From Streptomyces sp. man185 (GTDB taxonomy: Bacteria; Actinomycetota; Actinomycetes; Streptomycetales; Streptomycetaceae): a DNA stretch of 64,000 bases. A program made the position numbers and the translations under genes. Shown in pieces: positions 47,732 to 56,828 of this stretch; within the stretch, counting starts at the first letter, position 1; the number at the start of each line of letters is the position of its first letter. The stretch lies in contig NTHE01000015.1 of the NCBI GenBank assembly GCA_002551355.1, positions 1-64,000 of the forward strand, written 5' to 3'. Below the pieces are notes generated by a model that was not told the DNA's origin, made no database searches, and saw only the letters and a list, made by a program, of their open reading frames with translations.

Positions 47732-48823
47732 CTAGGAAACGCGGGCGGGAAGCGTGAGGAAGAAGTCCCGGACGTCCGCGGCGAGCAGCTCGGGCACCTC
47801 CATCGCGGCGAAGTGGCCGCCCCGGTCGAACTCCGACCAGTGCCTGATGTCGTACAGCCGCTCGGCCAGCGGTCGCACCGGCCGCGTGATGTCGTGGGCG
47901 AACACCGCCACGCCGACCGGCACCGGGCACGGCTCGGTCCGCCGCGCCGCCTCGCGGTGCAGCCGCGCCGAGGAAGCCGCGGTGGCGGTCAGCCAGTACA
48001 GCGATACGTCGGTGAGGACGCGCTCGTCGCTGACCGGCGTACGGGGGTCGGTCCACTGGGCGAAGCGCTCGGCTATCCAGGCCAGCTGACCGACCGGCGA
48101 GTCGGTCAGCGCGTAGCCGATGGTCTGCGGGGTGGCGGCCTGGAGGGCCTGGTACGGCGGACGGTTCGCCATCATCCGCCTGATTGTGTCCAGCCGGGCC
48201 TCGTCCTCCTCGGACAGGTCGACGCCGGCGTCCGGGTCCGGCCGGGTCGGCAGGTAGTTGACGTGCACCCCGACCACCTGTCCGGGGGCCACCGCGCCGA
48301 GCGCCGTGGAGATGCCCGAGCCGAAGTCGCCGCCCTGCGCGCCGTACCGCTCGTATCCGAGACGGCGCATGAGCTCGGCCCAGGCCCGCGCGACCCGGAC
48401 GACGTCCCAGCCGCGCTCGTGGGTCGGCCCGGAGAAGCCGTAGCCCGGGATGGACGGGATCACCAGGTGGAAGTCGCGCGCCAGCGGCTCGATCACATCC
48501 AGGAACTCCAGGAAGGACCCGGGCCAGCCGTGGGTGAGGATCAGCGCGAGTGCGTCGGGTCTCGGGGAGCGGACATGGACGAAGTGCACGTTCTGGCCGT
48601 CGATCCCGGTGGTGAAGTGCGGCAGCTCGTTGAGCGCGGCCTCGTGCTCGCGCCAGTCGTAGCCGGTGCGCCAGTGGTCTGCCAGCTCCTTGAGCCGTGC
48701 GAGCGGGAAGCCGTAGTCCCACCCGGCGTCGGCGATCTCATTGGGCCAGCGGGTGCGGGAGAGCCGGTTGTCCAGGTCGTCGAGGTCGGCCTGGGGAATG
48801 TCGATGCGGAACGGTTGGATCAC
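47732..48823 (-). CDS. Epoxide hydrolase
   Basis: 363 aa. N-terminal EHN domain ([27 protein letters not shown]), then an alpha/beta hydrolase: LTHGWPGSF with the oxyanion, nucleophile Asp in AQGGDFGSG, and catalytic His in [12 protein letters not shown]. Opens epoxides to diols, in detoxification or natural-product turnover. GTG 48823 (VIQPFRID). Divergent from a MarR gene with repeated operators. Confidence 0.93.
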   Translation of the reverse strand: MIQPFRIDIPQADLDDLDNRLSRTRWPNEIADAGWDYGFPLARLKELADHWRTGYDWREHEAALNELPHFTTGIDGQNVHFVHVRSPRPDALALILTHGWPGSFLEFLDVIEPLARDFHLVIPSIPGYGFSGPTHERGWDVVRVARAWAELMRRLGYERYGAQGGDFGSGISTALGAVAPGQVVGVHVNYLPTRPDPDAGVDLSEEDEARLDTIRRMMANRPPYQALQAATPQTIGYALTDSPVGQLAWIAERFAQWTDPRTPVSDERVLTDVSLYWLTATAASSARLHREAARRTEPCPVPVGVAVFAHDITRPVRPLAERLYDIRHWSEFDRGGHFAAMEVPELLAADVRDFFLTLPARVS

Positions 48824-48839
48824 GGTCGCGACCTTCCAT

Positions 48840-48901
48840 ATCGTTGGTGCAGCCAACGTTGGCCCGACCCACCATACGCCTGATCGTGGGTGCGGCCAAC
48901 G
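48840..48901. promoter_or_regulatory. Two MarR-type operator half repeats
   Basis: ATCGTTGGTGCAGCCAACG (48840-48858) and ATCGTGGGTGCGGCCAACG (48883-48901) are direct repeats, each an inverted repeat (CGTTGG-N5-CCAACG in the first). They cover the whole divergent gap and probably bind the MarR protein next door. Confidence 0.65.
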
Positions 48902-48919
48902 ACTTGTTACATTGCGTCC

Positions 48920-49378
48920 GTGGAAACCGAAGAGGGGACGCCGCCGCGGCGGCTGCGCGCACTGCCGAGCAGGCTGACCAACCAGGCGGCCCTGGCCGCC
49001 AACCGGATCGTGGACCAGGCACTCGCCGAGGCCGGCGCCCGGCGCTACCACTACGCACTGCTCGCCGCGTCGGAGGAGTACGGCCCGTCCAGCCAGGCCG
49101 CCCTCGGCCGCCGCACGGGCATCGACCGCAGCGACATGGTGGCGACCGTCAACGACCTGGCCGAGCGGCGGCTCCTTGAGCGGGCACCCGACCCGCAGGA
49201 CCGCCGGCGCAACATCGTTAGCATCACCGCGGCGGGCCGCAGGGAACTCACCCACCTCGACCGGCTGCTCGCCGCCGCCCAGGACGCGTTCCTCGCCCCG
49301 CTGCCCGCGGCCGACCGGCGGCGCCTGACCGACCTGCTCACCCGGCTCGTGGATCACCACCGCGGCGACCACGGCTGA
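48920..49378 (+). CDS. MarR-family regulator
   Basis: 152 aa. Winged-helix domain of MarR type ([45 protein letters not shown] wing). GTG 48920 (VETEEGTPP). Likely represses the divergent epoxide hydrolase and itself, using the repeats between them. Confidence 0.9.
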   Translation: METEEGTPPRRLRALPSRLTNQAALAANRIVDQALAEAGARRYHYALLAASEEYGPSSQAALGRRTGIDRSDMVATVNDLAERRLLERAPDPQDRRRNIVSITAAGRRELTHLDRLLAAAQDAFLAPLPAADRRRLTDLLTRLVDHHRGDHG

Positions 49379-49513
49379 ACGCTCCGCAGGAGAAAGGGGC
49401 TCGCCCGGACCACCCCTCGTGGTGAGGCTTCGGTGAGCGGCCCGGCGCATGCTTCGGAACGTCGGAAAGCCCGCGATCCCGGCCTCCGGCCGGCGACCTT
49501 TTGGGGAGTTTGC

Positions 49514-49954
49514 ATGCGCGGCGACGTTCTCGGCGCTCTCGGCACGGCCTGTGCGGCCGCACTGGCACTCGGCACGGTCCCGGCCTCGGCGGCCACGCCC
49601 GCCACCGCTCCGCACGGCTCCGGCTGGGAACCGGCCCCCTCGGCCCCCTGGGACGTCGCGGCAGGCAAGCGGTGCGCGTTCGCCCTCCACGGCGAGCCGA
49701 TCGTGGACGAGGTCGTGCGGCGCGAGCTGCCTTTGCCCGCCGAGGGGGTCACCCGGAGCGCCTACCAGGGCGACCTCGTGATCCGGGTGACGAACAAGGA
49801 GACCGGGGCCCACCACGACGCCGACGCGATCGGATCCGCCGTGGTCGACGTGTACGCCTCCGGGGCACAGTTCTGGCGGGTGCTCGGCCCGGTACTGGTC
49901 GGCGTGGGCGACGGCAGCCTCGCCCGGGGCACGTACATCGTCGACGGCGCGTAA
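49514..49954 (+). CDS. Secreted hypothetical protein, cut by an in-frame stop
   Basis: 146 aa as annotated, with a signal peptide ([19 protein letters not shown]...ASA). Mature part [19 protein letters not shown]... predicts beta strands; no family recognised. The TAA at 49952 is followed in the same frame by 27 sense codons ([12 protein letters not shown]...SICDRIG) ending at TGA 50038. That tail completes a plausible beta-sandwich end, so the ancestral protein was probably about 174 aa. ATG 49514 follows GGGGAG. Confidence 0.7.
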   Translation: MRGDVLGALGTACAAALALGTVPASAATPATAPHGSGWEPAPSAPWDVAAGKRCAFALHGEPIVDEVVRRELPLPAEGVTRSAYQGDLVIRVTNKETGAHHDADAIGSAVVDVYASGAQFWRVLGPVLVGVGDGSLARGTYIVDGA

Positions 49955-50038
49955 ACGCTCACCATCAGCCCCACCGGCACCAAGAGGGTGGCCGGTCCGG
50001 TGGTCAGGACGAACAGCATCTGCGACCGGATCGGCTGA

Positions 50039-51046
50039 TCACGCGCCGATCAGGCAGGGCCCGTCGACGTACGCGCGCACCTCACCGCACTCCCCGCAGC
50101 ACCCCGGCACGGACGACCGGAAGGCCCGGTCGCAGTCGTCGCAGTTCTGGAGCGGGACGACGGGCGCGGCGGCGGGCAGCGGCGGCGGGAGGAGCGCGAT
50201 GAGCCGGTGCCGCAGCAGCTTGGCCGGGTGCCGGAGGGGAACGGGTGGATCATCGGTGAGCGCCGCCCGTACGGCCTCGGGCCGCGCCCCGCGCTCCAGC
50301 CAGGCGGCGACCCCCGGAACGAGAGCCCGCGCGTCCTCCTCGGAGAGGAGGAACAGGGGCGCGGCGCGCGGGAGCCCGGCGAGCAGAGCGGCCGCCGCCG
50401 CGTACAGGGCCTCGGTGGGCCGTTGCGGGGCGGGCAGCGGCAGGCGCGACTTACGAGGCGCGGTGGGCGGCGGCACGAGGCGGGGACCAGGGGCGGCTTC
50501 CGCCTGCACGGGGACCAGCTCCGGTACGGGTACGCGTACGGACACCGGCTCCGGCTCCGGTACGGGTACGCGCACGGGCACCGGCTCCGGTACGGGTACG
50601 CGTACGGGCACCGGCTCCGGTACGGGTACGCGTACGGGCACCGGCACGGGCACGACCGCAGCCACAGGCGCTCGCCCCCGCTCCGCCACGGCACCCCGCA
50701 CCGCCGCCTCCAGATGGTTGTACGACTCCGTACGCGTGACCAGCCGCCCGCCTCCGACACGCTCCCGGGTGCGGCGCAGGAACCCGTGCCGCTCCAACTC
50801 CCGCAGCGCGGCGGCGATACGGGCCTCGCTCTCCGGGAAGAGCGCGGCGAGCACCTTGATGCCGACGCGCCGCCCGTCGGGCAGCGACTGGATGTGAGTG
50901 CCGAGGCCGATCGCCAGCAGGGAGAGACCTCGGTGCTGGGCGAGCCGGTTGGAGATGATCGTGTAGCCGTCGGTGAGCCGGATGTTGATGTGCACGACAC
51001 CGGCGGACGGGGCGCGCAGGGGCGCGCTAATCTGCTGGGTATCCAT
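50039..51046 (-). CDS. Winged-helix protein with Pro-Val repeat linker and zinc-ribbon-like tail
   Basis: 335 aa. N-terminal winged helix (YTIISNRLAQHRGLSLLAIGLG, VLAALFPESEARIAAALREL) of the kind found in Streptomyces replication/regulatory HTH proteins. The middle is a PVPVRVPVPEP repeat array and the tail has four Cys (CDDCDRAF, CCGECG), possibly a zinc ribbon. Function unknown. ATG 51046 follows GGAGCTTCCCG. Its stop overlaps the end of the plus-strand gene's ancestral frame at 50038. Confidence 0.78.
   Translation of the reverse strand: MDTQQISAPLRAPSAGVVHINIRLTDGYTIISNRLAQHRGLSLLAIGLGTHIQSLPDGRRVGIKVLAALFPESEARIAAALRELERHGFLRRTRERVGGGRLVTRTESYNHLEAAVRGAVAERGRAPVAAVVPVPVPVRVPVPEPVPVRVPVPEPVPVRVPVPEPEPVSVRVPVPELVPVQAEAAPGPRLVPPPTAPRKSRLPLPAPQRPTEALYAAAAALLAGLPRAAPLFLLSEEDARALVPGVAAWLERGARPEAVRAALTDDPPVPLRHPAKLLRHRLIALLPPPLPAAAPVVPLQNCDDCDRAFRSSVPGCCGECGEVRAYVDGPCLIGA
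50515..50640. repeat. 30-bp tandem repeat inside a coding region
   Basis: Unit ACCGGCTCCGGTACGGGTACGCGTACGGGC-type repeats at 50515-50544, 50551-50580, 50581-50610 and 50611-50640; the last two are identical. On the minus strand each codes PVPVRVPVPE. Copy number probably varies between strains. Confidence 0.85.
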
Positions 51047-51307
51047 CGGGAAGCTCCTACTTCCTCGGTGGTCAGGCCTTCGGTCGGGATGCCAGTCCCG
51101 GCCGGGGGCCGTCTCATGTCTGAGTGGTGGTCAGCGTGAGCATATGCCCGCCAACAGGTCCAAAATCCAGCCCTGTTGGCACACTTCACCCATGTGAGTG
51201 ATCGCGGCCCCGCCCGAGCTGACCGGGTTCCGCAGAGGTCGACTCGGGGGGTTGGGTGGGGTTATTTCCCCAGTGATCAAAGACAGGTACTCAAAAGCTT
51301 TTACGTC

Positions 51308-51433
51308 GTGGGTCACCGGGTCGCGGTGGACCGCGACCCGGTGACCCACCCTCCCGGTGGCCTCTCCCACCCCACCGGATCGTGGCTGTCACGATCCGGT
51401 GAGCGCCACCTCCGCCCAGACAGGTCTGGGCGG
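51308..51433. promoter_or_regulatory. Three stacked hairpins in the leader of the VOC gene
   Basis: Three perfect stems in 126 bp: 51308-51326/51331-51349 (19 bp, TGGA loop), 51373-51384/51390-51401 (12 bp, GCTGT loop) and 51412-51421/51424-51433 (10 bp). They lie 30 bp before the VOC start at 51463 and within a 416-bp gap (51047-51462) that has no other gene. Candidate attenuator or ligand-responsive leader; the first could also be a terminator. Confidence 0.6.
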
Positions 51434-51462
51434 CTCCCACCACACCCTTGGAGGCCTGAGTC

Positions 51463-51861
51463 ATGACCGTGAAGCCGATCGTCCGCGTCAAGGAATTCGA
51501 CCACCTCGTCCTCAACGTCGGGGACGTGGAGCGGGCCCTTGAGTTCTACTGCGGGCCGCTCGGCCTGGAGCCGGTCCGCGTCGAGGAGTGGCGGGCCGGG
51601 AAGGTGCCGTTCCCCTCGGTCCGGGTCAGCCCGACCACGATCATCGACCTGCTGGACCGGCCGCGCGGCGAGTCGAACGTGGACCACATCTGCCTCGTCG
51701 TCGACCCGCTCGACTGGCAGCAGGTCATCGACTCCGGGGTGTTCACGGTCAAGGAGGGCCCCGTTCCCCGCTTCGGGGCCCGGGGTTCGGCCACGTCGGT
51801 CTACGTACTCGACCCGGACGGCAACACGGTCGAGCTGCGCTGGTATCCCCAGGACGCATGA
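51463..51861 (+). CDS. VOC-family protein (glyoxalase/bleomycin-resistance fold)
   Basis: 132 aa. Two beta-alpha-beta-beta-beta modules: VKEFDHLVLNVGDVERALEFYCGPLGLEP and VDHICLVVDP, ending YVLDPDGNTVELRWYP, with His and Glu ligands of the metal-binding VOC site. Could bind or modify a small molecule or antibiotic. ATG 51463 follows GGAGG. The structured leader upstream may control it. Confidence 0.9.
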   Translation: MTVKPIVRVKEFDHLVLNVGDVERALEFYCGPLGLEPVRVEEWRAGKVPFPSVRVSPTTIIDLLDRPRGESNVDHICLVVDPLDWQQVIDSGVFTVKEGPVPRFGARGSATSVYVLDPDGNTVELRWYPQDA

Positions 51862-51983
51862 TCACGGGGCCGGGCCCGCCTCCTTCACAGGCCTCCTTCG
51901 CCTGCCGCCGCCCGTGAACCTTTCCGGCCGCTGCGGACAACAGGGGTGACAGGCACACCGACCGACGCACCCCTGGAGGCGCA

Positions 51984-52640
51984 GTGCCCGGACCACCTCC
52001 GGCCCGCCCCGACAGCGAGGGCGGGGCGAGAGACGACGCCGACGTCATCGCCCAGTCCCTCGACGAGCCCGAACTGTTCGCCGGGCTGTACGACCGGCAC
52101 GCCCCGGACATCCACCGCTACGCCGCCCGCCGCCTCGGGGAGGGCGCGGCGGACGACATCACGGCGGAGACGTTCCTGATCGCGTTCCGCACCCGGGACC
52201 GCTACGACACGGCTCACCGGCTGGCCCGGCCCTGGCTGTACGGCATCGCCGCCAACCTGATCGGCAAGCACCGCCGTACCGAGGTCCGCGCGCTGAAGGC
52301 GCTGGCCCGGACCGGCCACGACCCGGTCGCCGCGTCCTGGAGCGACCGCTCCGACGACCGGATCGCCGTCCAGGCCCCCCTCGCGGGGGCGCTGGCCGCG
52401 CTGTCCCCCGGTGACCGGCACGTCCTCCTGCTCGTCGCCTGGGCGGACCTCGGCTACACGGAGGTGGCCGAGGCGCTGCGGATACCGCTGGGCACGGTCA
52501 GGTCCCGCCTGAACCGGGCCCGCCGCAGGGTCCGCGCGTCCCTGAGCACCGACCCCGCGTTCTCTTCGGCGCTCGACCCGGCGCTCGACGCATCGCCCGC
52601 CACGGCCGGACAGGAGCTGAACCCGTCATGGACGAAATGA
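51984..52640 (+). CDS. ECF sigma factor
   Basis: 218 aa. Region 2 (LFAGLYDRHAPDIHRYAARRL, DITAETFLIAF, PWLYGIAANLIGKHRR) and region 4 (SPGDRHVLLLVAWADLGYTEVAEAL, LGTVRSRLNRARRRVR). GTG 51984 follows GGAGG. Overlaps the next gene by 13 bp, the usual sigma/partner layout, so the CU044_5270 protein may act as its anti-sigma or target. Confidence 0.9.
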   Translation: MPGPPPARPDSEGGARDDADVIAQSLDEPELFAGLYDRHAPDIHRYAARRLGEGAADDITAETFLIAFRTRDRYDTAHRLARPWLYGIAANLIGKHRRTEVRALKALARTGHDPVAASWSDRSDDRIAVQAPLAGALAALSPGDRHVLLLVAWADLGYTEVAEALRIPLGTVRSRLNRARRRVRASLSTDPAFSSALDPALDASPATAGQELNPSWTK

Positions 52641-53629
52641 CCCAGCTGCGGGAACTGCGCGCCGACGCCCCCGTACCCGACCGGGCCGCGCTCGCCCCCG
52701 GCCGCACGCGGCTGACCGACGCCATCGAGGGCAGGAGCCGCCGCTCGCTCCGGCTGCGGGCCGACTGGCGGATCGCCTCGCTCGGCGCGGTGGTGGCGAT
52801 CACCGCGGCGGCGCTCTTCGTCACCCAGATCGTCGACACCCCGGGCCCCCGGCAATCGGGTCCGGCGACCGTGGCGGGCGACCTCGACCTGTCGAGCCCG
52901 GCCGCTGTCCTCGGGCGGGCAGCCGACTTCCTGGAGCGGCAGGAGGCCCCTCCGGAGCCCAGGGCGGACCAGTGGATCTACCTCCGGGAGGAGAACCCGG
53001 ACCAGGAGAAGCAGTGGAAGGAACTGCCCGCCGAGGTCCGGAAGGACATGCGGTGGACCTACCTGCCCGACTCCTGGATCCCGTACGACGACAAGGCCGC
53101 GGAGAACGACGAGTCCGACACGGACTACCGGACCGCCCGTGAGTCCTACCGGATAGCCGCCGAGCTGCCAGAGGACCCGGAGGCGCTCCTCGCGGAACTG
53201 CGGAAGATCTTCCCCACCGGCAACGGGTCCAACGGACCTCGGGAGGCCGAGGACGAGCACAGCTTCCGCGCCCTGACGGTTCTGCTGGAGTCCTACCCGC
53301 TCCCGCCGGCCGCCCTGGCCCGGATCTACCGGGCGATGGCCACGGTCGGGGGCGTCGGGGTGACCGACCACCTGGTCCGGGACGCCACCGGCCGCCAGGT
53401 CATCGCCGTGACCCGCGCGTACGACCGGAACACCCGGCGCGAGATCCTCATCGACCCGGTGGACTACAGCTACGCGGGCGAGCGCGAGGTCGTCACCAGG
53501 ACCCACGAGGTTTTCGGCCCCGACGACAGCGACGGCCCCGACCGCACGGTCTACCAGCGCGGCGACATCCTGCGCGAGGTCGCGAGGACCAAGGCGGCCG
53601 TCGTCGACGCCAAGGGCCAGAAGCCCTGA
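52628..53629 (+). CDS. CU044_5270 family membrane protein
   Basis: 333 aa. Cytosolic N-terminus with ELRADAPVPDRAALAPGRTRL, one transmembrane helix at about 51-69 (ASLGAVVAITAAALFVTQIV), and a large extracellular domain (VLLESYPLPPAALARIYRAMA, LIDPVDYSYAGERE). This family regularly follows ECF sigma genes. Overlap and topology suit an anti-sigma role, which is inferred. Confidence 0.88.
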   Translation: MDEMTQLRELRADAPVPDRAALAPGRTRLTDAIEGRSRRSLRLRADWRIASLGAVVAITAAALFVTQIVDTPGPRQSGPATVAGDLDLSSPAAVLGRAADFLERQEAPPEPRADQWIYLREENPDQEKQWKELPAEVRKDMRWTYLPDSWIPYDDKAAENDESDTDYRTARESYRIAAELPEDPEALLAELRKIFPTGNGSNGPREAEDEHSFRALTVLLESYPLPPAALARIYRAMATVGGVGVTDHLVRDATGRQVIAVTRAYDRNTRREILIDPVDYSYAGEREVVTRTHEVFGPDDSDGPDRTVYQRGDILREVARTKAAVVDAKGQKP

Positions 53630-53655
53630 CCGTACGGCTCGGAGAAAGACCGGGC

Positions 53656-53698
53656 GTGGGCCCGGTGTCCGGCACAGGGGAGCGGACACCGGGCCCAC
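53656..53698 (+). terminator. Terminator after the sigma operon
   Basis: Perfect 16-bp stem (53656-53671 / 53683-53698) with an 11-nt loop, 26 bp after the CU044_5270 stop. Confidence 0.85.
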
Positions 53699-53778
53699 GT
53701 CCGTCGTACGGAGCCGGGTGGACACCCACGTGACCGACCCCACCCCCCACTCCGTCGAAACTCCCGCAACAATGAAGG

Positions 53779-54774
53779 GTGATCACTTCGCCCGCACGGA
53801 GCCCCCACCGTCGCACCGAGCACGCGCCGACCCCGTACGTCGACCTCTCGCGCGACGAGTGGAGCGCGCTGCGGGACAAGACCCCGCTGCCGCTGACCGC
53901 CGACGAGGTGGAGCGGCTGCGGGGGCTCGGGGACGTCATCGACCTGGACGAGGTGCGGGACGTCTACCTGCCGCTCTCCCGGCTGCTCAACCTGTACGTC
54001 CAGGCCACCTCCGGGCTGCGCGGCGCGCTGAACACCTTCCTCGGGGACGCCGGGAACGGGCACGGGGCACAGCGCGGCACCCCGTTCGTCATAGGGGTCG
54101 CGGGCAGTGTCGCCGTCGGCAAGTCCACCAGCGCCCGTATCCTCCAGGCGCTGCTGGCCCGCTGGCCCGAGCACCCGCGGGTCGAGCTGGTGACCACGGA
54201 CGGGTTCCTGCTCCCGATGAAGGAGCTACAGGCGCGCGGGCTGACCTCCCGCAAAGGGTTCCCGGAGTCCTACGACCGGCGCGCCCTGACCCGGTTCGTC
54301 GCGGACATCAAGGCGGGCAAGGACGAGGTGACCGCCCCCGTCTACTCGCACCTGATCTACGACATCGTCCCCGGCGAACGGCTCACCGTGCGCCGCCCGG
54401 ACATCCTCATCGTCGAGGGCCTCAACGTCCTCCAGCCCGCGCTGCCCGGCAGCGACGGCCGGACGAGGGTCGGGCTCGCCGACTACTTCGACTTCAGTGT
54501 GTACGTGGACGCGCGCGCCGAGGACATCGAGACCTGGTATCTGAACCGCTTCCGCAAGCTGCGCGCCACGGCGTTCCAGGACCCGTCCTCGTACTTCACC
54601 AAGTACACCCAGGTCTCCGAGGAGGAGGCGCTGGACTACGCCCGCACCATGTGGCGGACCATCAACAAGCCGAATCTGCTGGAGAACGTCGCTCCGACGC
54701 GCGGCCGTGCCACCCTGGTGCTCCGCAAGGGGCCGGACCACAAGGTCCAGAAGCTGTCCCTGCGCAAGCTCTGA
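53779..54774 (+). CDS. coaA: Pantothenate kinase (type I)
   Basis: 331 aa; first and regulated step of coenzyme A synthesis. P-loop [15 protein letters not shown], then [16 protein letters not shown] and the C-terminal [21 protein letters not shown] 53779 ([10 protein letters not shown]); the core fold begins near [11 protein letters not shown]. Confidence 0.96.
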   Translation: MITSPARSPHRRTEHAPTPYVDLSRDEWSALRDKTPLPLTADEVERLRGLGDVIDLDEVRDVYLPLSRLLNLYVQATSGLRGALNTFLGDAGNGHGAQRGTPFVIGVAGSVAVGKSTSARILQALLARWPEHPRVELVTTDGFLLPMKELQARGLTSRKGFPESYDRRALTRFVADIKAGKDEVTAPVYSHLIYDIVPGERLTVRRPDILIVEGLNVLQPALPGSDGRTRVGLADYFDFSVYVDARAEDIETWYLNRFRKLRATAFQDPSSYFTKYTQVSEEEALDYARTMWRTINKPNLLENVAPTRGRATLVLRKGPDHKVQKLSLRKL

Positions 54775-54800
54775 CCCCTCAGCCCGGGAGGGCGTGCCGC

Positions 54801-55766
54801 GTGCTGCACCTGCGTCTGATCGTGCCCGCCGACACCACGGACGAGGTCGTCGCCCTGCTGGAGTCCACCGTCGGCACCGCCCACCTCGTGGTCCTGCCGG
54901 GTGCCGCCCGCTCCCCCGCCGGCGACGTGGTGATGTGCGACGTTGCGCGCGAGGCGGGCGACGAGCTGATCGGGGCGCTGCGCCGGCTCGGCATCGACGA
55001 GTCCGGGGCGATCAGCATCGAGAACCTCGACCTCACCCTGTCCTCGCGCGCCGACAAGGCCGAGCACGAGGCCCCGGGCGACGGCGCCGACGCGGTGCTG
55101 TGGGAGGAGCTGACGGAGGCGACGCACGAGGAGTCGACGTTCTCCATCACCTACGTCTCCTTCCTCGCCCTCGCCACCATGCTCGCCGCCTGCGGCGTGA
55201 TGCTCGACAACGCGGTCCTGATCGTGGGCGCCATGGCGGTCGGCCCGGAGTTCGGGCCGCTGGCCGGGATCTCCACGGCGCTCGTGCAGCGCGCGCCACG
55301 GCTGGTGGCCCGTTCGCTGTGGGCGCTGATCGGCGGCTTCGCGCTGGCGATGATCATCACGGCGGGGTTCGCCTGGCTGATGGACGCGTTCGGCCTGTTC
55401 ACCCACGACATGATCGACAAGCCCCGGCCGAACACCGGCTTCATCTGGCACCCGGACTGGATGTCGTTCGTCGTGGCGTTCCTGGCGGGCATCGCCGGGA
55501 CGCTCTCCCTCACCTCGGCGAAGTCCGGGGCCCTGATCGGCGTGGCGATCTCCGTGACGACGGTCCCGGCCGCCGCCAACGCGGCCGTCGCGTTCAGTTA
55601 CTCCGACTACCAGCAGACGGTCGGCTCCGGCCAGCAGCTTCTGGCCAACCTCGGCGGGATCGTCCTCGCGGGCACCCTGACCCTGCTGCTGGAGAAGGCG
55701 CTGTGGCGGTCCCGGCGCGCGCAGAAGCCCCCGGCGAGCACGCCGGGGGCCTCCGTGGGGGCGTGA
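54801..55766 (+). CDS. DUF389 family membrane protein
   Basis: 321 aa. The N-terminal soluble domain (LHLRLIVPADTTDEVV) is followed by the DUF389 membrane domain beginning TYVSFLALATMLAACGVMLDNAVLIVGAMAVGPEFGPL (in parts), about five to six helices. Function of the family is unknown. GTG 54801 has GGAGG 11 nt upstream. Same strand as coaA, 26 bp after it. Confidence 0.9.
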   Translation: MLHLRLIVPADTTDEVVALLESTVGTAHLVVLPGAARSPAGDVVMCDVAREAGDELIGALRRLGIDESGAISIENLDLTLSSRADKAEHEAPGDGADAVLWEELTEATHEESTFSITYVSFLALATMLAACGVMLDNAVLIVGAMAVGPEFGPLAGISTALVQRAPRLVARSLWALIGGFALAMIITAGFAWLMDAFGLFTHDMIDKPRPNTGFIWHPDWMSFVVAFLAGIAGTLSLTSAKSGALIGVAISVTTVPAAANAAVAFSYSDYQQTVGSGQQLLANLGGIVLAGTLTLLLEKALWRSRRAQKPPASTPGASVGA

Positions 55767-55806
55767 CCGCCCCCGGCCGGCCCTCCGACGCCGACTCCGG
55801 TCGCCG

Positions 55807-55984
55807 TCAGCTCTCGGTCGTCGTCCGGGCGCGGACCGGGGCCAGGGCGCGGCTCCACACCGTGACCTCGTCCAACAGCGTCGCCAGGTCGTCGACGTGG
55901 CGTCCGTCCGGCGCGAAGACACCGGTGACGGTGGGGTCGGTGACGTCGATGCCGGTGTAGTCGAAGTCGGTGACGCCGGGGCGG
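55807..55984 (-). pseudogene. 3' fragment of a lost gene
   Basis: The minus frame ends GVTDFDYTGIDVTDPTV...ARTTTES at a TGA (55807-55809) and has strong G/C third positions. Upstream of about 55984 it runs into the start of the TetR relic on the other strand, with no own start. It looks like the C-terminal piece of a gene whose 5' part was deleted; family not recognised. Confidence 0.5.
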
Positions 55985-56631
55985 CCAGCGGGGCGCAGCG
56001 GGGCGACCGGGCGACTGCGCCCGGCCAAGCACGAGGCGATCATGACCGGCGGCCGTGAGCTCTTCGCCCGTGACGGATACGCGCGGGTCGGCATCGATGC
56101 CATCGCCACGGCCTCGGAGACCTCGACGCGCACGATCTACAAGCACTTCGCGGACAAGCGCGCTGTTCACCAAGGTGATCGTGGACTCGGCCACGCACGT
56201 CGCGGAGGCCGAGGTCGCCCTGATCGACCGTCACCTCTCGACCGTCGCGAACGCGGAAGAGGTCGAGCCCGTTCTACGGGCGTTCGCCACCGACTGGCTC
56301 GACGACACGGGGGACTGGCTGGCCGGTATGGCGCACTCGGCGGCGCACCGGGCGCTGATCGGCCAGGTGCAGGCGGAGGCCGCCCATCTCGGCGGCGAGG
56401 TCATCGCCCCGTGGTGGCAGGCAGGCCGGGGGCGGGTCCGCGCGGAGCCGGCCGCCGTCTTCCGGCGGTGGGCCGAGGCAGGGCTGCTGCACATCCCGGA
56501 CGCCGACCGCGCGGCGGCCCAGTTCTCCCACCTGGTCTCGGCCACGCCCGGCCCGCCCGCGTCGGCGGTCGACGCGGACGAGCGCGCGGCTTGGATCGCC
56601 GACGGCGTAGGGGTGCGGCCACCGCCCCTGA
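55985..56631 (+). pseudogene. Frameshifted TetR-family regulator
   Basis: Two frames together give one TetR protein. The first (about 55985-56160) reads RLRPAKHEAIMTGGRELFARDGY and TSTRTIYKHFADK, the HTH. The second (about 56163-56631) continues ALFTKVIVDSATHVAEAEVAL to ADERAAWIADG. The shift lies at GACAAGCGCGCTG near 56160, consistent with a 2-bp loss (or 1-bp gain). The C-terminus dissolves into repeats. Confidence 0.75.
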
Positions 56632-56635
56632 CGGC

Positions 56636-56822
56636 GGGGCCGTACGCGGACGGCACAGGGCGCCGCGTACGCGTAACGGCAGGGCGCCCGTACGCGTACA
56701 GATCAGAGGCTCTCCCGTACGCGCACGACTCAGAGGCTCAGAACAGGCTCTCCCGCATGCGCACAGCTCCGCGGCTCAGCACAGACACCCCCGTACGCAT
56801 ACGGACCTACGGGGTCCGCGGC
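56636..56822. repeat. Degenerate tandem repeat array
   Basis: About six imperfect 25-45-bp units around CCCGTACGCG(C/T)AC...CAGAGGCT or ...CGCGGCT. Clear members: CCCGTACGCGTACAGATCAG at 56688, CTCCCGTACGCGCACGACTC at 56712, CTCCCGCATGCGCACAGCTC at 56750. They fill the gap between the TetR relic and the end of glmM. Confidence 0.65.
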
Positions 56823-56828
56823 TCCGTC

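Noticed and set aside
46362..48722. Extension of the ECF sigma frame to 1219 aa
   Set aside because: The added part runs across the YCII, CGNR and epoxide hydrolase genes in another frame. The sigma gene starts at GTG 46361.
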